A stretch of 64,000 nucleotides of DNA from assembly GCA_964442075.1 (NCBI GenBank), contig CAYTWH010000009.1, positions 1 through 64,000 on the forward strand, given 5' to 3'. The notes beneath the pieces are model-generated. The model had not been told where the DNA came from, ran no database searches, and saw only the letters and a list, made by a program, of their open reading frames with translations. Shown here in pieces: positions 7,652 to 17,242 of this stretch. The stretch comes from CAYTAU01 sp964442075 (GTDB lineage Bacteria > Bacteroidota > Bacteroidia > Bacteroidales > CAYTAU01). A program made the position numbers and the translations under genes. How positions within the stretch are numbered: the stretch's first letter is position 1; the number at the start of each line of letters is the position of its first letter.

Positions 7652-10477
7652 TTATTTTTTAGGATTTAATACAAATTCAGCATGTTGATCTTTTAACAAG
7701 AACTGTTCTGCTGCTTTTTTGATATCATCAATTGTTAAACTTTTAAGTATTTTAACATAATCGTCGCTTAAAGTATTTTCGTTGTTAAAATAACTGTTTT
7801 TTAACTGGCTTATCCAGTATCGGTTTCGTATTAGGTTTTCTTCGCGTGATTTTAATTTATTTTTGATGAAATTGTCAAGATATTTTTGCTTTGGTCCGTT
7901 CTTTTGCATTTTTTCTATTTCATCGTAAATTATTGCAGTAAGCATTTCAGCTTTTTCGGGGGCACAATCAAATCTAATATTCAACCTGTATATTTTTTCA
8001 GGATATTTTGATTTCCCAACCCAGGTACGTACTCCATAAGTTCCGCCTTGTTCTTCGCGAACGGTTTCTGTGTATCTAACATCAAGAATATCGTTAATAG
8101 CATCAAGTTTAACACGATTTTCAAGACTATAATCAAAATTTCCTGTGTAAATAATGTAAACTGTAGTTTTTGGGACTTTCATTTTCTTAATAATTTCTTT
8201 TTCGATAAGCTTATTTGGATATCTTACATTAAGGTCTTTCCAGTTTTCTGTAGTTTTTGTTGTTGCTATCCCTCCAATATATTTTTCGATAAGAATTTTA
8301 GATTTTTCAATATCAATATTACCAACAAAGAAGAAAGTGAAATCGGCAGCATTGCTAAAACGCTCCTTATAAATTTTACTTAGCCTTTCAAATTTTGCTT
8401 CCTTATAAAGTTCCATTGTCCATGGTCGGCGGCGTGGATGATATTGCGACATTGTTACAGAAACAGTATCGTATAATGCATTACTTGGGTCTAATTGCTT
8501 ATTTTCCAACCATGTTTTTTGTTTTTGTACATAAGTGTTAAATCCTTTTTCATCAAAGCGTGGATTTGTGAAATTTAAATAAATCATTTGCAGTAATGTT
8601 TCAAAATCCTGTGGACGGGTATTTCCGTTCATTTCTTCCGTTAAATCACCAACCCAAGTGTAAAGGTTTGCAATTTTGCCACTCATATATTTAGGAAGTT
8701 CTATATTATTGAATTCTCCTAAACCACATTCTCTTGTTACACCTGAACAAACATCAACTGAAATTTCATCGCTGTTTGAATATAAAGATGAACCACCCAA
8801 ACTATAAGCTCTGAATAATATTTCATCTTCTTTAAAATCGGTTTGTTTAATAACAACTTTTGCACCGTTTTCAAGTACCCATTCAGTAGTTCCAAGCTCT
8901 TTGTTTTCCTCTGTTTTAACAATCTTTGAAGGTTTAGGCATTGTACTTAATAAAGGCTTATCAATTACAACATCTTCATAGGCATCGATCTTGGCGTTTT
9001 TAACTTTTTCAATAATTTGTGTTACTTCCTCTTCATTTGGTATTTTAATACTTTCTTCATCAGGTCCTGTAATAACAACAATCATATTGTTTTCAATAAT
9101 CCATTTTCCTGCAAGTTCATTAACTTCTTTTAAGTTGATGTTTGGAATAGTTGCTTTGGCAAAAGTGTAAGAAAATTCAATTCCCGGTATTGGATTATTT
9201 GTAAGAAAATGGCTGTAATATGTCCATGTATATCTTGATGATTCATTTTTATCTTTTTCTTTTATTGCTTTTTCGTACCATTTAATAGTTTCCTGTTTTG
9301 CTCTTTTAAATTCGCCTTCTGTAAATCCGTATTCTTTTACCCTTTTGTGTTCTGTTAAGAGAATTTCAAGGCTTCTCTCTGTCTCATTATTTCTGCTCAT
9401 AGCCATTGTAGTATATGCATCTTTTGCTCTTTCCATACTTCCATAATAATTATAAGCCCATGAAAAAGCAGGATTTTCCGATTTTGATATTTCATCAAGT
9501 CTTGCACTTAACATATTAGTAAATAATTTGTTTTTAAGATTGTCTCTTAAATATTTGAGTATAGTTTTATCTTTTACCACATCATGCTTATACATTACTC
9601 CAACTCTTGTAAAACGAGCTTCATTATCTTTAGCAATTGCAATCCGTACACCATCATGGTCGGGTATTTCAAAAGTTTTTCTTTCTTTGGCATCTACTCG
9701 TTTTGGGATTTTAGAAAATTGCGCAATTATCTTTTTTTCCATTTCATCAAGCTCAAAATCGCCAATAGCAATTATTGCCTGAAGATCCGGTCTGTACCAG
9801 TCTTTAAAAAATCTTCTTAAAGCATCGTAAGGGCAATTATCAATTATATCTATTTTACCTATTACATCGCGTTCGGCATATTTTGATCCTTTATAAATAA
9901 TTTTATCTGTTTCCATCCCCATCCTAAAATCGGCTCCTCTTCGTACTCTCCATTCTTCATGAATTACACCTCTTTCTTTGTCAATTTCTTCACCTTCGTA
10001 AGTAACATTACTTGACCAATCGAAAAGCACCAATAAAGCAGTATCAATATTTTCTTTAACATCAGTAGGAACTTTTTGCAGCATATAATTAGTTACATCT
10101 GTACTTGTAAATGCATTTATTTCAGGACCAAACTTCATTCCTATTGATTGAAGATAATTAATTATATCATGCTTTTCAAAGTGCTTTGTTCCATTAAAAG
10201 CCATGTGTTCACAAAAATGAGCTAAACCATCCTGGTCGTCATCTTCTAATATTGCTCCTGCATTAACAACAAGAAAAAATTCTGCTCGGTCTGTTGGTTT
10301 TTCATTATATCTTATATAATATGTAAGCCCGTTGTCTAATTTTCCAATTTTAACTTTTGAGTCAATCGGTATTTTTGAGTTTAGATCACTAAAATCATTT
10401 TGTCCAACTTGGCTAAAAATATTAGAAACAATTAAAAATAAAGCAACAATAAAAATTAAATTTTTAATATTTTTCAT
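7652..10477 (-). CDS. Periplasmic M16 (pitrilysin/insulinase-like) zinc protease
   Basis: The product is 941 residues from ATG 10477. I chose this start because it gives a clean signal peptide (MKNIKNLIFIVALFL...IFSQ) and because a full promoter lies at 10503-10533, which places the longer frame's ATG (10528) inside the promoter. The inverted zinc motif HFCEH is at 87-91 (H87, E90, H91), with the distal Glu in ERGVIHEEW. The layout is the four-lobed two-half M16 type: an active N-terminal half, then an inactive C-terminal half with the R/Y region (GGTYGVR). Such proteases degrade peptides in the periplasm. The pepP gene follows 6 bp downstream. Confidence 0.92.
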   Translation of the reverse strand: MKNIKNLIFIVALFLIVSNIFSQVGQNDFSDLNSKIPIDSKVKIGKLDNGLTYYIRYNEKPTDRAEFFLVVNAGAILEDDDQDGLAHFCEHMAFNGTKHFEKHDIINYLQSIGMKFGPEINAFTSTDVTNYMLQKVPTDVKENIDTALLVLFDWSSNVTYEGEEIDKERGVIHEEWRVRRGADFRMGMETDKIIYKGSKYAERDVIGKIDIIDNCPYDALRRFFKDWYRPDLQAIIAIGDFELDEMEKKIIAQFSKIPKRVDAKERKTFEIPDHDGVRIAIAKDNEARFTRVGVMYKHDVVKDKTILKYLRDNLKNKLFTNMLSARLDEISKSENPAFSWAYNYYGSMERAKDAYTTMAMSRNNETERSLEILLTEHKRVKEYGFTEGEFKRAKQETIKWYEKAIKEKDKNESSRYTWTYYSHFLTNNPIPGIEFSYTFAKATIPNINLKEVNELAGKWIIENNMIVVITGPDEESIKIPNEEEVTQIIEKVKNAKIDAYEDVVIDKPLLSTMPKPSKIVKTEENKELGTTEWVLENGAKVVIKQTDFKEDEILFRAYSLGGSSLYSNSDEISVDVCSGVTRECGLGEFNNIELPKYMSGKIANLYTWVGDLTEEMNGNTRPQDFETLLQMIYLNFTNPRFDEKGFNTYVQKQKTWLENKQLDPSNALYDTVSVTMSQYHPRRRPWTMELYKEAKFERLSKIYKERFSNAADFTFFFVGNIDIEKSKILIEKYIGGIATTKTTENWKDLNVRYPNKLIEKEIIKKMKVPKTTVYIIYTGNFDYSLENRVKLDAINDILDVRYTETVREEQGGTYGVRTWVGKSKYPEKIYRLNIRFDCAPEKAEMLTAIIYDEIEKMQKNGPKQKYLDNFIKNKLKSREENLIRNRYWISQLKNSYFNNENTLSDDYVKILKSLTIDDIKKAAEQFLLKDQHAEFVLNPKK

Positions 10478-10502
10478 AATACAAATTATTAATATTAGAA
10501 AA

Positions 10503-10533
10503 CAAATGTAAGTATTAGTTTTAAGCAATCAAA
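10503..10533 (-). promoter_or_regulatory. Bacteroidota-type promoter of the M16 protease gene
   Basis: Read on the minus strand: TTTG (10533-10530), a 19-nt spacer, then TACATTTG (10510-10503). This is an exact match to the phylum consensus (TTTG, about N19, TAnnTTTG). The expected transcription start is near 10496, leaving about a 19-nt leader before ATG 10477. It fixes the gene start. Confidence 0.8.
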
Positions 10534-10550
10534 AGCAAAAAGGCACAAAA

Positions 10551-10578
10551 AAAACCGCTTAAAAAATTAAGCGGTTTT
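10551..10578 (-). terminator. Intrinsic terminator after the HU gene
   Basis: Perfect 12-bp arms (AAAACCGCTTAA / TTAAGCGGTTTT) with a 4-nt loop and A/T runs on both sides. It lies 24 bp past the HU stop and before the M16 promoter, so it separates the two leftward units. Confidence 0.9.
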
Positions 10579-10601
10579 TTTTATGTTTTGTTAAACGCAA
10601 T

Positions 10602-10886
10602 TTATTTTACGTTTGTTTTAACTTTGTCTTTAAATGAATTAGCAGGTTTGAAAGTTGGTACAAAGTGTGCAGGAATTACAATTGTTGTATTTTTTGAAAT
10701 ATTACGAGCAACTTTTTTAGCTCTTTTTGTAACTGCAAATGTTCCAAAACCTCTTAAATAAATGTTTTCACCTTTTGACATGTTATCTTTTGTAGTTGTC
10801 ATAAAAGCTTCAACAACTCTTAAAACTTCAACACTACTGATTCCAGTTTTTTCACTGATTTGTTTTACGATTTCTGCTTTAGTCAT
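10602..10886 (-). CDS. HU/IHF-family nucleoid DNA-binding protein
   Basis: The 94-residue product has the whole HU fold: MTKAEIVKQISEKTG at the N-terminus, NIYLRGFGTF at the start of the beta sheet, the DNA-minor-groove arm with NISKNTTIVIPA (Pro at the intercalating tip) and FKPANSFKDKV at the C-terminus. HU dimers bend and compact DNA. It is a single-gene unit with a TATTTTTG -7 element upstream and a strong terminator downstream. Confidence 0.96.
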   Translation of the reverse strand: MTKAEIVKQISEKTGISSVEVLRVVEAFMTTTKDNMSKGENIYLRGFGTFAVTKRAKKVARNISKNTTIVIPAHFVPTFKPANSFKDKVKTNVK

Positions 10887-11276
10887 TTTCTATAGATTTT
10901 AATAAGTTAAAAAATATTATTCGACAAAAATACTTAATTATTAAACAAATATGCAAATATTAAATTATTTATTTTTATTAACAACTTGTGTTTTTAAATA
11001 TAAATAGATTTTTTTATGTTGATAACTTTTTATCATTGTGGCATTTAAGACATAGGAAGTGCTGTAATTGCCACATTATCTACATGTTGTTATTTGCCTG
11101 AAACAAAGAGGTTTTAACTTAACACATTAGTAATAAACATATTTAAAGTATTTACATAATGTGCAACATTCTAATAATTTATAAAATTATTTTAAATTAA
11201 TGGCAAATAATATAGTATTTATAAATTCCATAATTTATAAAATCAGGATAGATTGTATAATCTGCATTAAAAAAAG
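10887..11276. other. Intergenic region between HU and tRNA-Leu
   Basis: A 390-bp non-coding stretch. A TATTTTTG -7 element for HU lies at 10932-10925 (minus), about 39 bp before its ATG. A 6-bp inverted pair GTGGCA / TGCCAC (11038-11043, 11069-11074) encloses the least AT-rich part and might mark an RNA, but it has no adjoining T-run. I see no coding frame. Confidence 0.5.
10925..10932 (-). promoter_or_regulatory. -7 element of the HU gene
   Basis: TATTTTTG on the minus strand matches TAnnTTTG exactly. The nearest TTTG upstream is 21 nt away (10954-10957). The leader to ATG 10886 would be about 32 nt. Confidence 0.55.
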
Positions 11277-11360
11277 TGCCCAGAACAAGACTCGAACTTG
11301 CACACCGTTGCCGGCGCCAGCCCCTCAAGCTGGTGCGTCTACCAATTTCGCCATCTGGGC
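11277..11360 (-). tRNA. tRNA-Leu (anticodon GAG)
   Basis: Reads 5' GCCCAGATGGCGAAATTGG on the minus strand. The acceptor stem GCCCAGA/TCTGGGC closes it, and the anticodon arm CCAGC-TTGAGGG-GCTGG gives GAG. A long class II variable arm (CGCCG..CGGTG) and a T arm with GTTCGAGTC follow. The discriminator is A, no CCA is encoded, and a T5 run comes just after. It lies 16 bp downstream of the DPP IV stop. Confidence 0.95.
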
Positions 11361-11376
11361 AATAGGAATTGTAAAT

Positions 11377-13551
11377 TTATAGATTATCCTTAATATATTC
11401 TGTCATTTTTGTAAATAAATGATACCTTGTATTTCTTCCTGTATAAATTCCATGATTACTGTTTGGATAAAACATCAGGTCGAATTGTTTATCGGCTTGC
11501 ACAAGTGCATCAACTAATTCTACGGTATTCTGAAAATGCACATTATCGTCGGCACTACCATGTATTAAAAGATATTTACCTTTTAGTTTTTTCACATAAT
11601 TAATTGGTGAATTTTCGTCATATCCATCAGCATTGTCTTGTGGTAAACCCATATATCTTTCAATATACGCTGAATCGTAATAACGCCAGTTGGTAACAGG
11701 AGCAACAGCTATAGCCATTTTAAAGAATTCGTTTCCTTTGGTTATACAAAGTGTTGACAGATAACCTCCGTAACTCCAACCTTGTATGCCAATACGATTT
11801 GCATCAACGTAATCTAAAGCACCAAGATATTTAGCTGCTTCTATTTGGTCTATTGTTTCAAGTTTTCCCATTTGCTCGTAGGTGGAACGTCTAAATTCAG
11901 AGCCTTTTCCATCTGTACCACGATTGTCAACAGAAACAACAATGTATCCGAGATTTGCAATATGCTGGTGCCAAAGAGCAGTATATTCCCATCTGTCCAT
12001 CACTGTTTGTCTGCCAGGACCACCATAAACTGTCATAAAAACAGGATATTTTTTTGTTTCATCAAAATTATATGGTTTTATCATCCATCCGTTAAGTTCA
12101 ATATTTTCTGATGTTTTAAATTTGAAAAATTCCTTTTTACTGAATTTGTAATCTTTCATTTTAGCGTTAAGATCGGCATTGTCTTCCAACACTCTTTTTT
12201 GTTTTCCTTTGGAATCATATAATACTACCGATGAAGGCGTATTTGCATTGGAATAATAATTTACAAAATATTTAAAACCTTTGCTAAATTCAACTCTGTT
12301 TACACCCGGTTTTTGTGTGAGTTTTATTTTATTTGTTCCATCATAAGCAATTGAGAACATATCTCTTTGTGTAGGTGATAATTCTGTAGACATATAGTAA
12401 AACAACTTATTTTTTTCATCATCGCCAAGAAATTCGGTAACCTCCCAATTACCTGTTGTTATTTGTCTAATTTCTTTGCCTGTCATATCATACAAATAAA
12501 TATGATTATAGCCATTTTTCTCACTTGTAATAATAAAATGTTTATTGTCATTTAAAAAAGTGAGATTATCAGATATTTCTACATAACATTTGTTTGTCTC
12601 GGTATATAAAACATTTGTTTTTCCTGTTAAGGCATCTGCCAATAATATTTCAAATTTATTTTGAAGTCGGTTTAATCTTTGAATACTTAATTTATCAGCA
12701 TCATTTGTCCATTTAATTCTTGGAATATAAATATTGGTTTCTGTCCCTATATCAACAGCCAGAGTTTTACTGTTTTCAACATTATAGATGTGTACACTAA
12801 CAATTGAATTGTCTTCTCCTGCTTTTGGATATTTATATTTATACCATGTAGGATACAGATTCTCGTACATTGTTAAATTAAATTCTTTAACTCTGCTCTC
12901 ATTAAATTTAATATATGCAATTTTTTTACCATCAGTCGACCATTCAAATGCTTTGCTAAAACTAAATTCTTCTTCATAAACCCAATCGGGCACACCGTTT
13001 ATTATTTCATTAATCTTGCCATCGGTAGTAACCTGTATTTCAATTTTTTTCTCAAGATCATAATAAAAAATATTATTATCTCTAGCATAAGCAACTTTCG
13101 TTCCGTCAGGTGAAAATGTTGCCAGCATTTGTTTTCCTTTTTCAGAAAGTGGTGTCATTTCCATATTTTTGATATCCCATACATAAAACGATGCAGAAAA
13201 GGAATGTCTGTAAATTTGTTCAATATCGGTTGATATCAATATTTTTGTTTCATCGGCATTAAACTCATAATCGCTAATTTTTTTAATTTTACAATCTTCT
13301 GGTATTTCTTTTAGGCTAAAAATAGTGCCAACTTTTACTCCTTTTTTGAAACTGTATTTATCAATATCCCTGGCAAGATTTATTTGTGTGTAATTTTCTC
13401 CATCATTCATTGAACGCAAACCATCAATACTTTTCGGATAAAAAGTATAAATAGTCCAAATATCTTCAAGTGTAATATCTTTTTTCTCTTGAGCATGTAT
13501 ATGATTTATTGCAAATAGTATCGCAATTATTAAAGTCGTGGAAATTTTCAT
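11377..13551 (-). CDS. Dipeptidyl peptidase IV-like S9 serine peptidase
   Basis: The 724-residue product has a signal peptide (ending HIHAQ), an eight-bladed beta-propeller (about 40-490) containing the DPP IV double-Glu motif DWVYEEEF, and a C-terminal alpha/beta-hydrolase domain. The catalytic triad is visible as Ser in GWSYGG, Asp in GSADDNVH and His in NSNHGIY. The enzyme cuts Xaa-Pro dipeptides from peptides in the periplasm. It starts 15 bp after the 7TM-HD gene and is likely in the same transcript; tRNA-Leu follows in the same direction. Confidence 0.94.
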   Translation of the reverse strand: MKISTTLIIAILFAINHIHAQEKKDITLEDIWTIYTFYPKSIDGLRSMNDGENYTQINLARDIDKYSFKKGVKVGTIFSLKEIPEDCKIKKISDYEFNADETKILISTDIEQIYRHSFSASFYVWDIKNMEMTPLSEKGKQMLATFSPDGTKVAYARDNNIFYYDLEKKIEIQVTTDGKINEIINGVPDWVYEEEFSFSKAFEWSTDGKKIAYIKFNESRVKEFNLTMYENLYPTWYKYKYPKAGEDNSIVSVHIYNVENSKTLAVDIGTETNIYIPRIKWTNDADKLSIQRLNRLQNKFEILLADALTGKTNVLYTETNKCYVEISDNLTFLNDNKHFIITSEKNGYNHIYLYDMTGKEIRQITTGNWEVTEFLGDDEKNKLFYYMSTELSPTQRDMFSIAYDGTNKIKLTQKPGVNRVEFSKGFKYFVNYYSNANTPSSVVLYDSKGKQKRVLEDNADLNAKMKDYKFSKKEFFKFKTSENIELNGWMIKPYNFDETKKYPVFMTVYGGPGRQTVMDRWEYTALWHQHIANLGYIVVSVDNRGTDGKGSEFRRSTYEQMGKLETIDQIEAAKYLGALDYVDANRIGIQGWSYGGYLSTLCITKGNEFFKMAIAVAPVTNWRYYDSAYIERYMGLPQDNADGYDENSPINYVKKLKGKYLLIHGSADDNVHFQNTVELVDALVQADKQFDLMFYPNSNHGIYTGRNTRYHLFTKMTEYIKDNL

Positions 13552-13566
13552 ATTTATTTAATTTTA

Positions 13567-15708
13567 TTATTCAGGATACTCAATTCTTGAATGGTAAATA
13601 TTTATTAATTTATTTTTTAATATACTTTTAACATTTGTAATATCTTTAAAAGTTATATCAGCAAATTTAAACTGGTCTTCTTCAATTTGAAAGTTAATAA
13701 TCTTTTCAACTAACTCACCAATTGTTTCCTCTGTATATGTTTTCAAACTACGTGAAGCTGCTTCAACAGAATCGCACATCATCACAATTGCTTGTTCTTT
13801 TGTAAAAGGAGAAGGTCCCGAATAAGTAAATATTTTTTCATCAACTTCTTCATCAGGATGTTGTTTTATGAAATTTCTATAAAAATATTGAACTTTTGTA
13901 CTTCCATGATGCGTTTTTATAAAATCAATAATATGAGAAGGCAAATTATGTTTTTTTGCTTTTTCCACACCCTGTGTAACATGACTGATAATAATTTCTG
14001 CACTTTTCTTGAATTCTAACTTATCGTGAGGATTAATACCTGGCACTTGATTTTCAATAAAATATTGTGATATATTTATTTTTCCAATATCGTGGTATAA
14101 TGCTCCAGTACGAGCAAGAAGCGGATTTCCTCCAATTTTAAAGCTAACTGTTTCTGCCAAATTCCCAACTTGCAAGGAATGCTGAAACGTTCCAGGTGCT
14201 TTTTCTGCAAGTTCTCGTAATATTGGATGATTTGTATCAGATAACTCCATTAAACTAACATCAGATAGGAAACCAAATACTTTTTCAAAAATATAAATTA
14301 ATGGATATGATGCTAATAGCAATAAACCATTTCCTGCAAACCATGCAAAATTTGTTAAATTAATCTTTGAAATATCACCTTCCTGTATCATTGAAATACC
14401 AAAATAAACAACGCTATATGAAATAAATGTTATTAATGCAGTTAAGAATAATTGACTCCGTCTATTTATACTGGTTAAACTAAAAATCGCCATCATTCCG
14501 GCAATAAGCTGAATAAAAACAAACTCAAAACCATTTGGAGCAAAAAATCCAATAGTAATAATTGTTACAATATGAATGAACGATGCTGAACGAGTGTCAT
14601 AAAATGCTCTTATAATTATTGGTAAAATTGCCAGAGGCACAATGTAGATGCTTATAAAATTGTAATTTATTGTTATCCTTGAAACAAAAATCATAAGTAG
14701 CACAAAAACAAGTATAAATGCTGTTTTTAACGTGTTTTGCAAAATGTCTTTTCTAAAATGAAGTAAAAAAAGATATAGCACAAAAATTGACGCTGTAACC
14801 AAAAATATTTGACCTAATAGTATTAAATAGAAATTTGAATCTTTTCCTGTACTTGTTTCAAACTCAGTTTTTAAAGAAAGTAGTTTTCTGTACGTAGTAT
14901 TGTTTACTACGTCTCCTCTAGAAATAATTTTTTCACCTTCTTGCACCATTCCATTAGTAAGCGATATATTATTGATCTTGGCAAGCTTTACTTGTTCTGT
15001 TGTTTCTCTATCATAATAATAGTTTGGTATTATATATTTTGAAATTTCAAGTGATTCAAGAAAATTTACGCCAATTGTTTCTTCGTACTCAGAATTATTT
15101 TTCTTTTCTTTTATTTTTTTTTCTATATACTCAATTGCCGTTTTTTTTGTAAATACTTCGCTTATATGTGTTTCTTCAGCAATGTTATTGTCTAACAAAA
15201 TAATTTTTCCTTTGTCTGTATTAATTTTCAGTTTAATTATATCTGTTATTTCAATTATTCCTTTATCGTAAATAAATGAAATTAATTTTGTTGAAAAATC
15301 TAAATATTTAATTTTAAGAACATCTATCTTTTCATTTACTTTTTTCTGTTTTCTTTTATTGTCAATTCTGTAAAATTTGGTTTTATGTTCTTCCCATTTT
15401 TTATCAAAGCTTTGCAAAAAAACAACAGTTTTCTCATCTTTAATATTTTCATTAATTCTATAATGTGGTATTATGCTGATTGTAACACTATCGTTTTCAA
15501 CGCTAAGTTCTTCATTTGTTTTGTAAATAGGAAAATTATATGGAGCTATTAATGTTTCATGCATCCATGGTTTACCTTTTTGAAATTCATATTTGAATTT
15601 TCCTTCTCTTGGAAAAAGAATAACTATGAAAGCAATAGAAAAAACAAATAAACTTGCTCTGAATATATTATTCAATACTTTGCGCTTTATACCTAAAAAA
15701 ATTTGCAT
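13567..15708 (-). CDS. 7TM-HD family membrane phosphodiesterase (PgpH-like)
   Basis: The 713-residue product has the 7TMR-HD layout: an N-terminal TM helix (about 16-32), a large extracytoplasmic region (about 35-300), a cluster of seven TM helices (about 300-475) and a cytoplasmic HD domain (about 490-690) with HSLQVGNLAE, the metal-binding YHDIGKI and THHG. Characterised members (PgpH) hydrolyse c-di-AMP, so a role in cyclic-nucleotide turnover is likely but inferred. The promoter at 15754-15785 serves it and the DPP IV gene downstream. Confidence 0.88.
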   Translation of the reverse strand: MQIFLGIKRKVLNNIFRASLFVFSIAFIVILFPREGKFKYEFQKGKPWMHETLIAPYNFPIYKTNEELSVENDSVTISIIPHYRINENIKDEKTVVFLQSFDKKWEEHKTKFYRIDNKRKQKKVNEKIDVLKIKYLDFSTKLISFIYDKGIIEITDIIKLKINTDKGKIILLDNNIAEETHISEVFTKKTAIEYIEKKIKEKKNNSEYEETIGVNFLESLEISKYIIPNYYYDRETTEQVKLAKINNISLTNGMVQEGEKIISRGDVVNNTTYRKLLSLKTEFETSTGKDSNFYLILLGQIFLVTASIFVLYLFLLHFRKDILQNTLKTAFILVFVLLMIFVSRITINYNFISIYIVPLAILPIIIRAFYDTRSASFIHIVTIITIGFFAPNGFEFVFIQLIAGMMAIFSLTSINRRSQLFLTALITFISYSVVYFGISMIQEGDISKINLTNFAWFAGNGLLLLASYPLIYIFEKVFGFLSDVSLMELSDTNHPILRELAEKAPGTFQHSLQVGNLAETVSFKIGGNPLLARTGALYHDIGKINISQYFIENQVPGINPHDKLEFKKSAEIIISHVTQGVEKAKKHNLPSHIIDFIKTHHGSTKVQYFYRNFIKQHPDEEVDEKIFTYSGPSPFTKEQAIVMMCDSVEAASRSLKTYTEETIGELVEKIINFQIEEDQFKFADITFKDITNVKSILKNKLINIYHSRIEYPE

Positions 15709-15753
15709 TATTATTTAATTTTGTCCGTTTCGACAAATTGAAATTTGAACTTT

Positions 15754-15785
15754 CAAAAGTATCATTTTAATACAAAATTGACAAA
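15754..15785 (-). promoter_or_regulatory. Promoter of the 7TM-HD / DPP IV unit
   Basis: TTTG (15785-15782), a 20-nt spacer, then TACTTTTG (15761-15754) on the minus strand. The predicted leader to ATG 15708 is about 39 nt. Confidence 0.7.
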
Positions 15786-15851
15786 AAATTGTATTATAAT
15801 CAGATGTTGTTCATATTTGTATTTAAATTCAAGTATAAATTATGATCTACA

Positions 15852-16328
15852 ATGGAAATAAAACTTAAACCTATCGGGATAATTCACTCGCCTTACAAAA
15901 TTCCTAAAAATATTAGTATTCAAGGGAAATTTGATACAAATGCAGAAGCGTTTATTGAGTTATATGAGAAATATGTTCCGGGATTAAAAGATTTGCAGGA
16001 TTTTTCTCATGCTGTTATATTATATTATTTCCATAAAAGCAATGTGGAAAAAATATCAGGCACTCCATTTTTGGAAGACAAAGCTCATGGAATATTTGCA
16101 ATACGAAGCCCTAACAGACCAAATCATATTGGCTTTTCAATTGTTAAAATAAAAAAGATAGAAGGGGCAAAATTACATTTTACAGAAGTAGATATGCTTG
16201 ATGGAACTCCAGTACTTGATATTAAACCATATTCCAAATATTTTGATTACAGAGAAAATTCAATATCCGGTTGGATTGAAAAACATTTTGAAAATGGAAG
16301 CTTACCTGATAATGTGTTTTTGAAGTAA
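15852..16328 (+). CDS. trmO: TrmO-like tRNA t6A37 methyltransferase (TsaA/UPF0066)
   Basis: The 158-residue product is a single TrmO/TsaA beta-barrel domain. It shows the N-terminal GIIHSPY, the signature RSPNRPNHIG (usually RSPNRPNPIG) and MLDGTPVLDIKPY. TrmO uses S-adenosylmethionine to methylate N6-threonylcarbamoyladenosine at tRNA position 37. The C-terminal extension seen in E. coli is absent, as in many short members. A near-consensus promoter lies just upstream (TTG, N20, CATATTTG at 15812-15819). The gene is divergent from the 7TM-HD gene. Confidence 0.88.
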   Translation: MEIKLKPIGIIHSPYKIPKNISIQGKFDTNAEAFIELYEKYVPGLKDLQDFSHAVILYYFHKSNVEKISGTPFLEDKAHGIFAIRSPNRPNHIGFSIVKIKKIEGAKLHFTEVDMLDGTPVLDIKPYSKYFDYRENSISGWIEKHFENGSLPDNVFLK

Positions 16329-16344
16329 CTGCTTTTTTCAATCA

Positions 16345-16391
16345 TTTTAGTCATTTTGAATTTTAAGTATTTTAGTCATTTTAAATTTTAT
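16345..16391. repeat. Two-copy 25-bp tandem repeat
   Basis: TTTTAGTCATTTTGAATTTT (16345 on) recurs at 16370 as TTTTAGTCATTTTAAATTTT, a period of 25 bp. It is non-coding and sits between trmO and the pseudouridine synthase promoter. Confidence 0.6.
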
Positions 16392-16423
16392 CCCTAGTAC
16401 TCGGGATTAGCCATTTTTAATCT

Positions 16424-16431
16424 TACTTTTG
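16424..16431 (+). promoter_or_regulatory. -7 element of the pseudouridine synthase gene
   Basis: TACTTTTG matches TAnnTTTG exactly, 23 bp before the ATG at 16455. I found no good -33 TTTG. Confidence 0.55.
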
Positions 16432-16454
16432 CAAAATAATTTAACTTAATAGTA

Positions 16455-17240
16455 ATGGCAAAAAAACAAGATTTTCGTTCAAACCAAAGTAAACCAAAAC
16501 ATAGTAGATTTGAAGAAACACAAGAATTAGAGAGACTGAATAAAACACTTGCAAAAAGCGGTTTATGTTCAAGGCGAGAAGCTGATGAATATATTAAAGC
16601 GGGTTTGGTAAAAGTAAACGGGGAAGTTGTAACTGAGCTTGGAACAAAAGTTTCGTTTAAAGATGAAATTAAATTCAATGATGAAAAAATTAGAAAAGAA
16701 AAAAAAGTATATTTATTATTAAATAAACCTAAAGATTTTATTACAACAGTTGACGATCCTCATGCTAAAAAAATTGTAATGGATCTAGTAAAAAACGCAT
16801 GCAAAGAACGTATTTATCCTGTGGGAAGATTAGATAGAAATACAACAGGGGTTTTATTATTCACAAACGATGGAGATCTAACAAAAAAATTAACACATCC
16901 AAAGTACAATAAGAAGAAAATATATCATGTGTTTTTAGATAAAAATTTAGATAAAAATGATATGGTAAAAATTGCTGATGGGATAAAAATTGAAGACATT
17001 TTTATACAAGCAGACAAAATTAGCTACATTGATCCTGATGATAAAAAGCAAATTGGCATTGAAATACATTCAGGTCAAAATAAAATAGTGAAAAGGATAT
17101 TTGAACAAATAGGTTATAAGGTTGTAAAATTAGACAGAGTTTATTTTGCAGGTTTAACAAAAAAAAGTTTGACGCGTGGGAAATGGAGATTTCTTAGTGA
17201 TAAAGAAATTGCAATGCTTAAAATGGGGTCTTATAAATAA
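16455..17240 (+). CDS. RluB/RsuA-family rRNA pseudouridine synthase
   Basis: The 261-residue product has a Lys/Gln-rich basic leader, an S4 RNA-binding domain (about 25-85: LNKTLAKSGLCSRREADEYI...VKVNGEVV) and a pseudouridine synthase domain carrying the catalytic GRLDRNTTG (Asp in RLD). Family members isomerise a specific uridine in 16S or 23S rRNA; RluB-type (23S) is the closer match by layout. The DUF5686 gene begins 2 bp after its stop. Confidence 0.92.
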   Translation: MAKKQDFRSNQSKPKHSRFEETQELERLNKTLAKSGLCSRREADEYIKAGLVKVNGEVVTELGTKVSFKDEIKFNDEKIRKEKKVYLLLNKPKDFITTVDDPHAKKIVMDLVKNACKERIYPVGRLDRNTTGVLLFTNDGDLTKKLTHPKYNKKKIYHVFLDKNLDKNDMVKIADGIKIEDIFIQADKISYIDPDDKKQIGIEIHSGQNKIVKRIFEQIGYKVVKLDRVYFAGLTKKSLTRGKWRFLSDKEIAMLKMGSYK

Positions 17241-17242
17241 TT

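Noticed and set aside
8048..9820. Several short plus-strand frames
   Set aside because: All overlap the M16 protease gene, which has intact motifs and a promoter.
11200..11382. 60-codon plus-strand frame
   Set aside because: It lies across the tRNA-Leu gene in antisense and shows no signal peptide, promoter or family.
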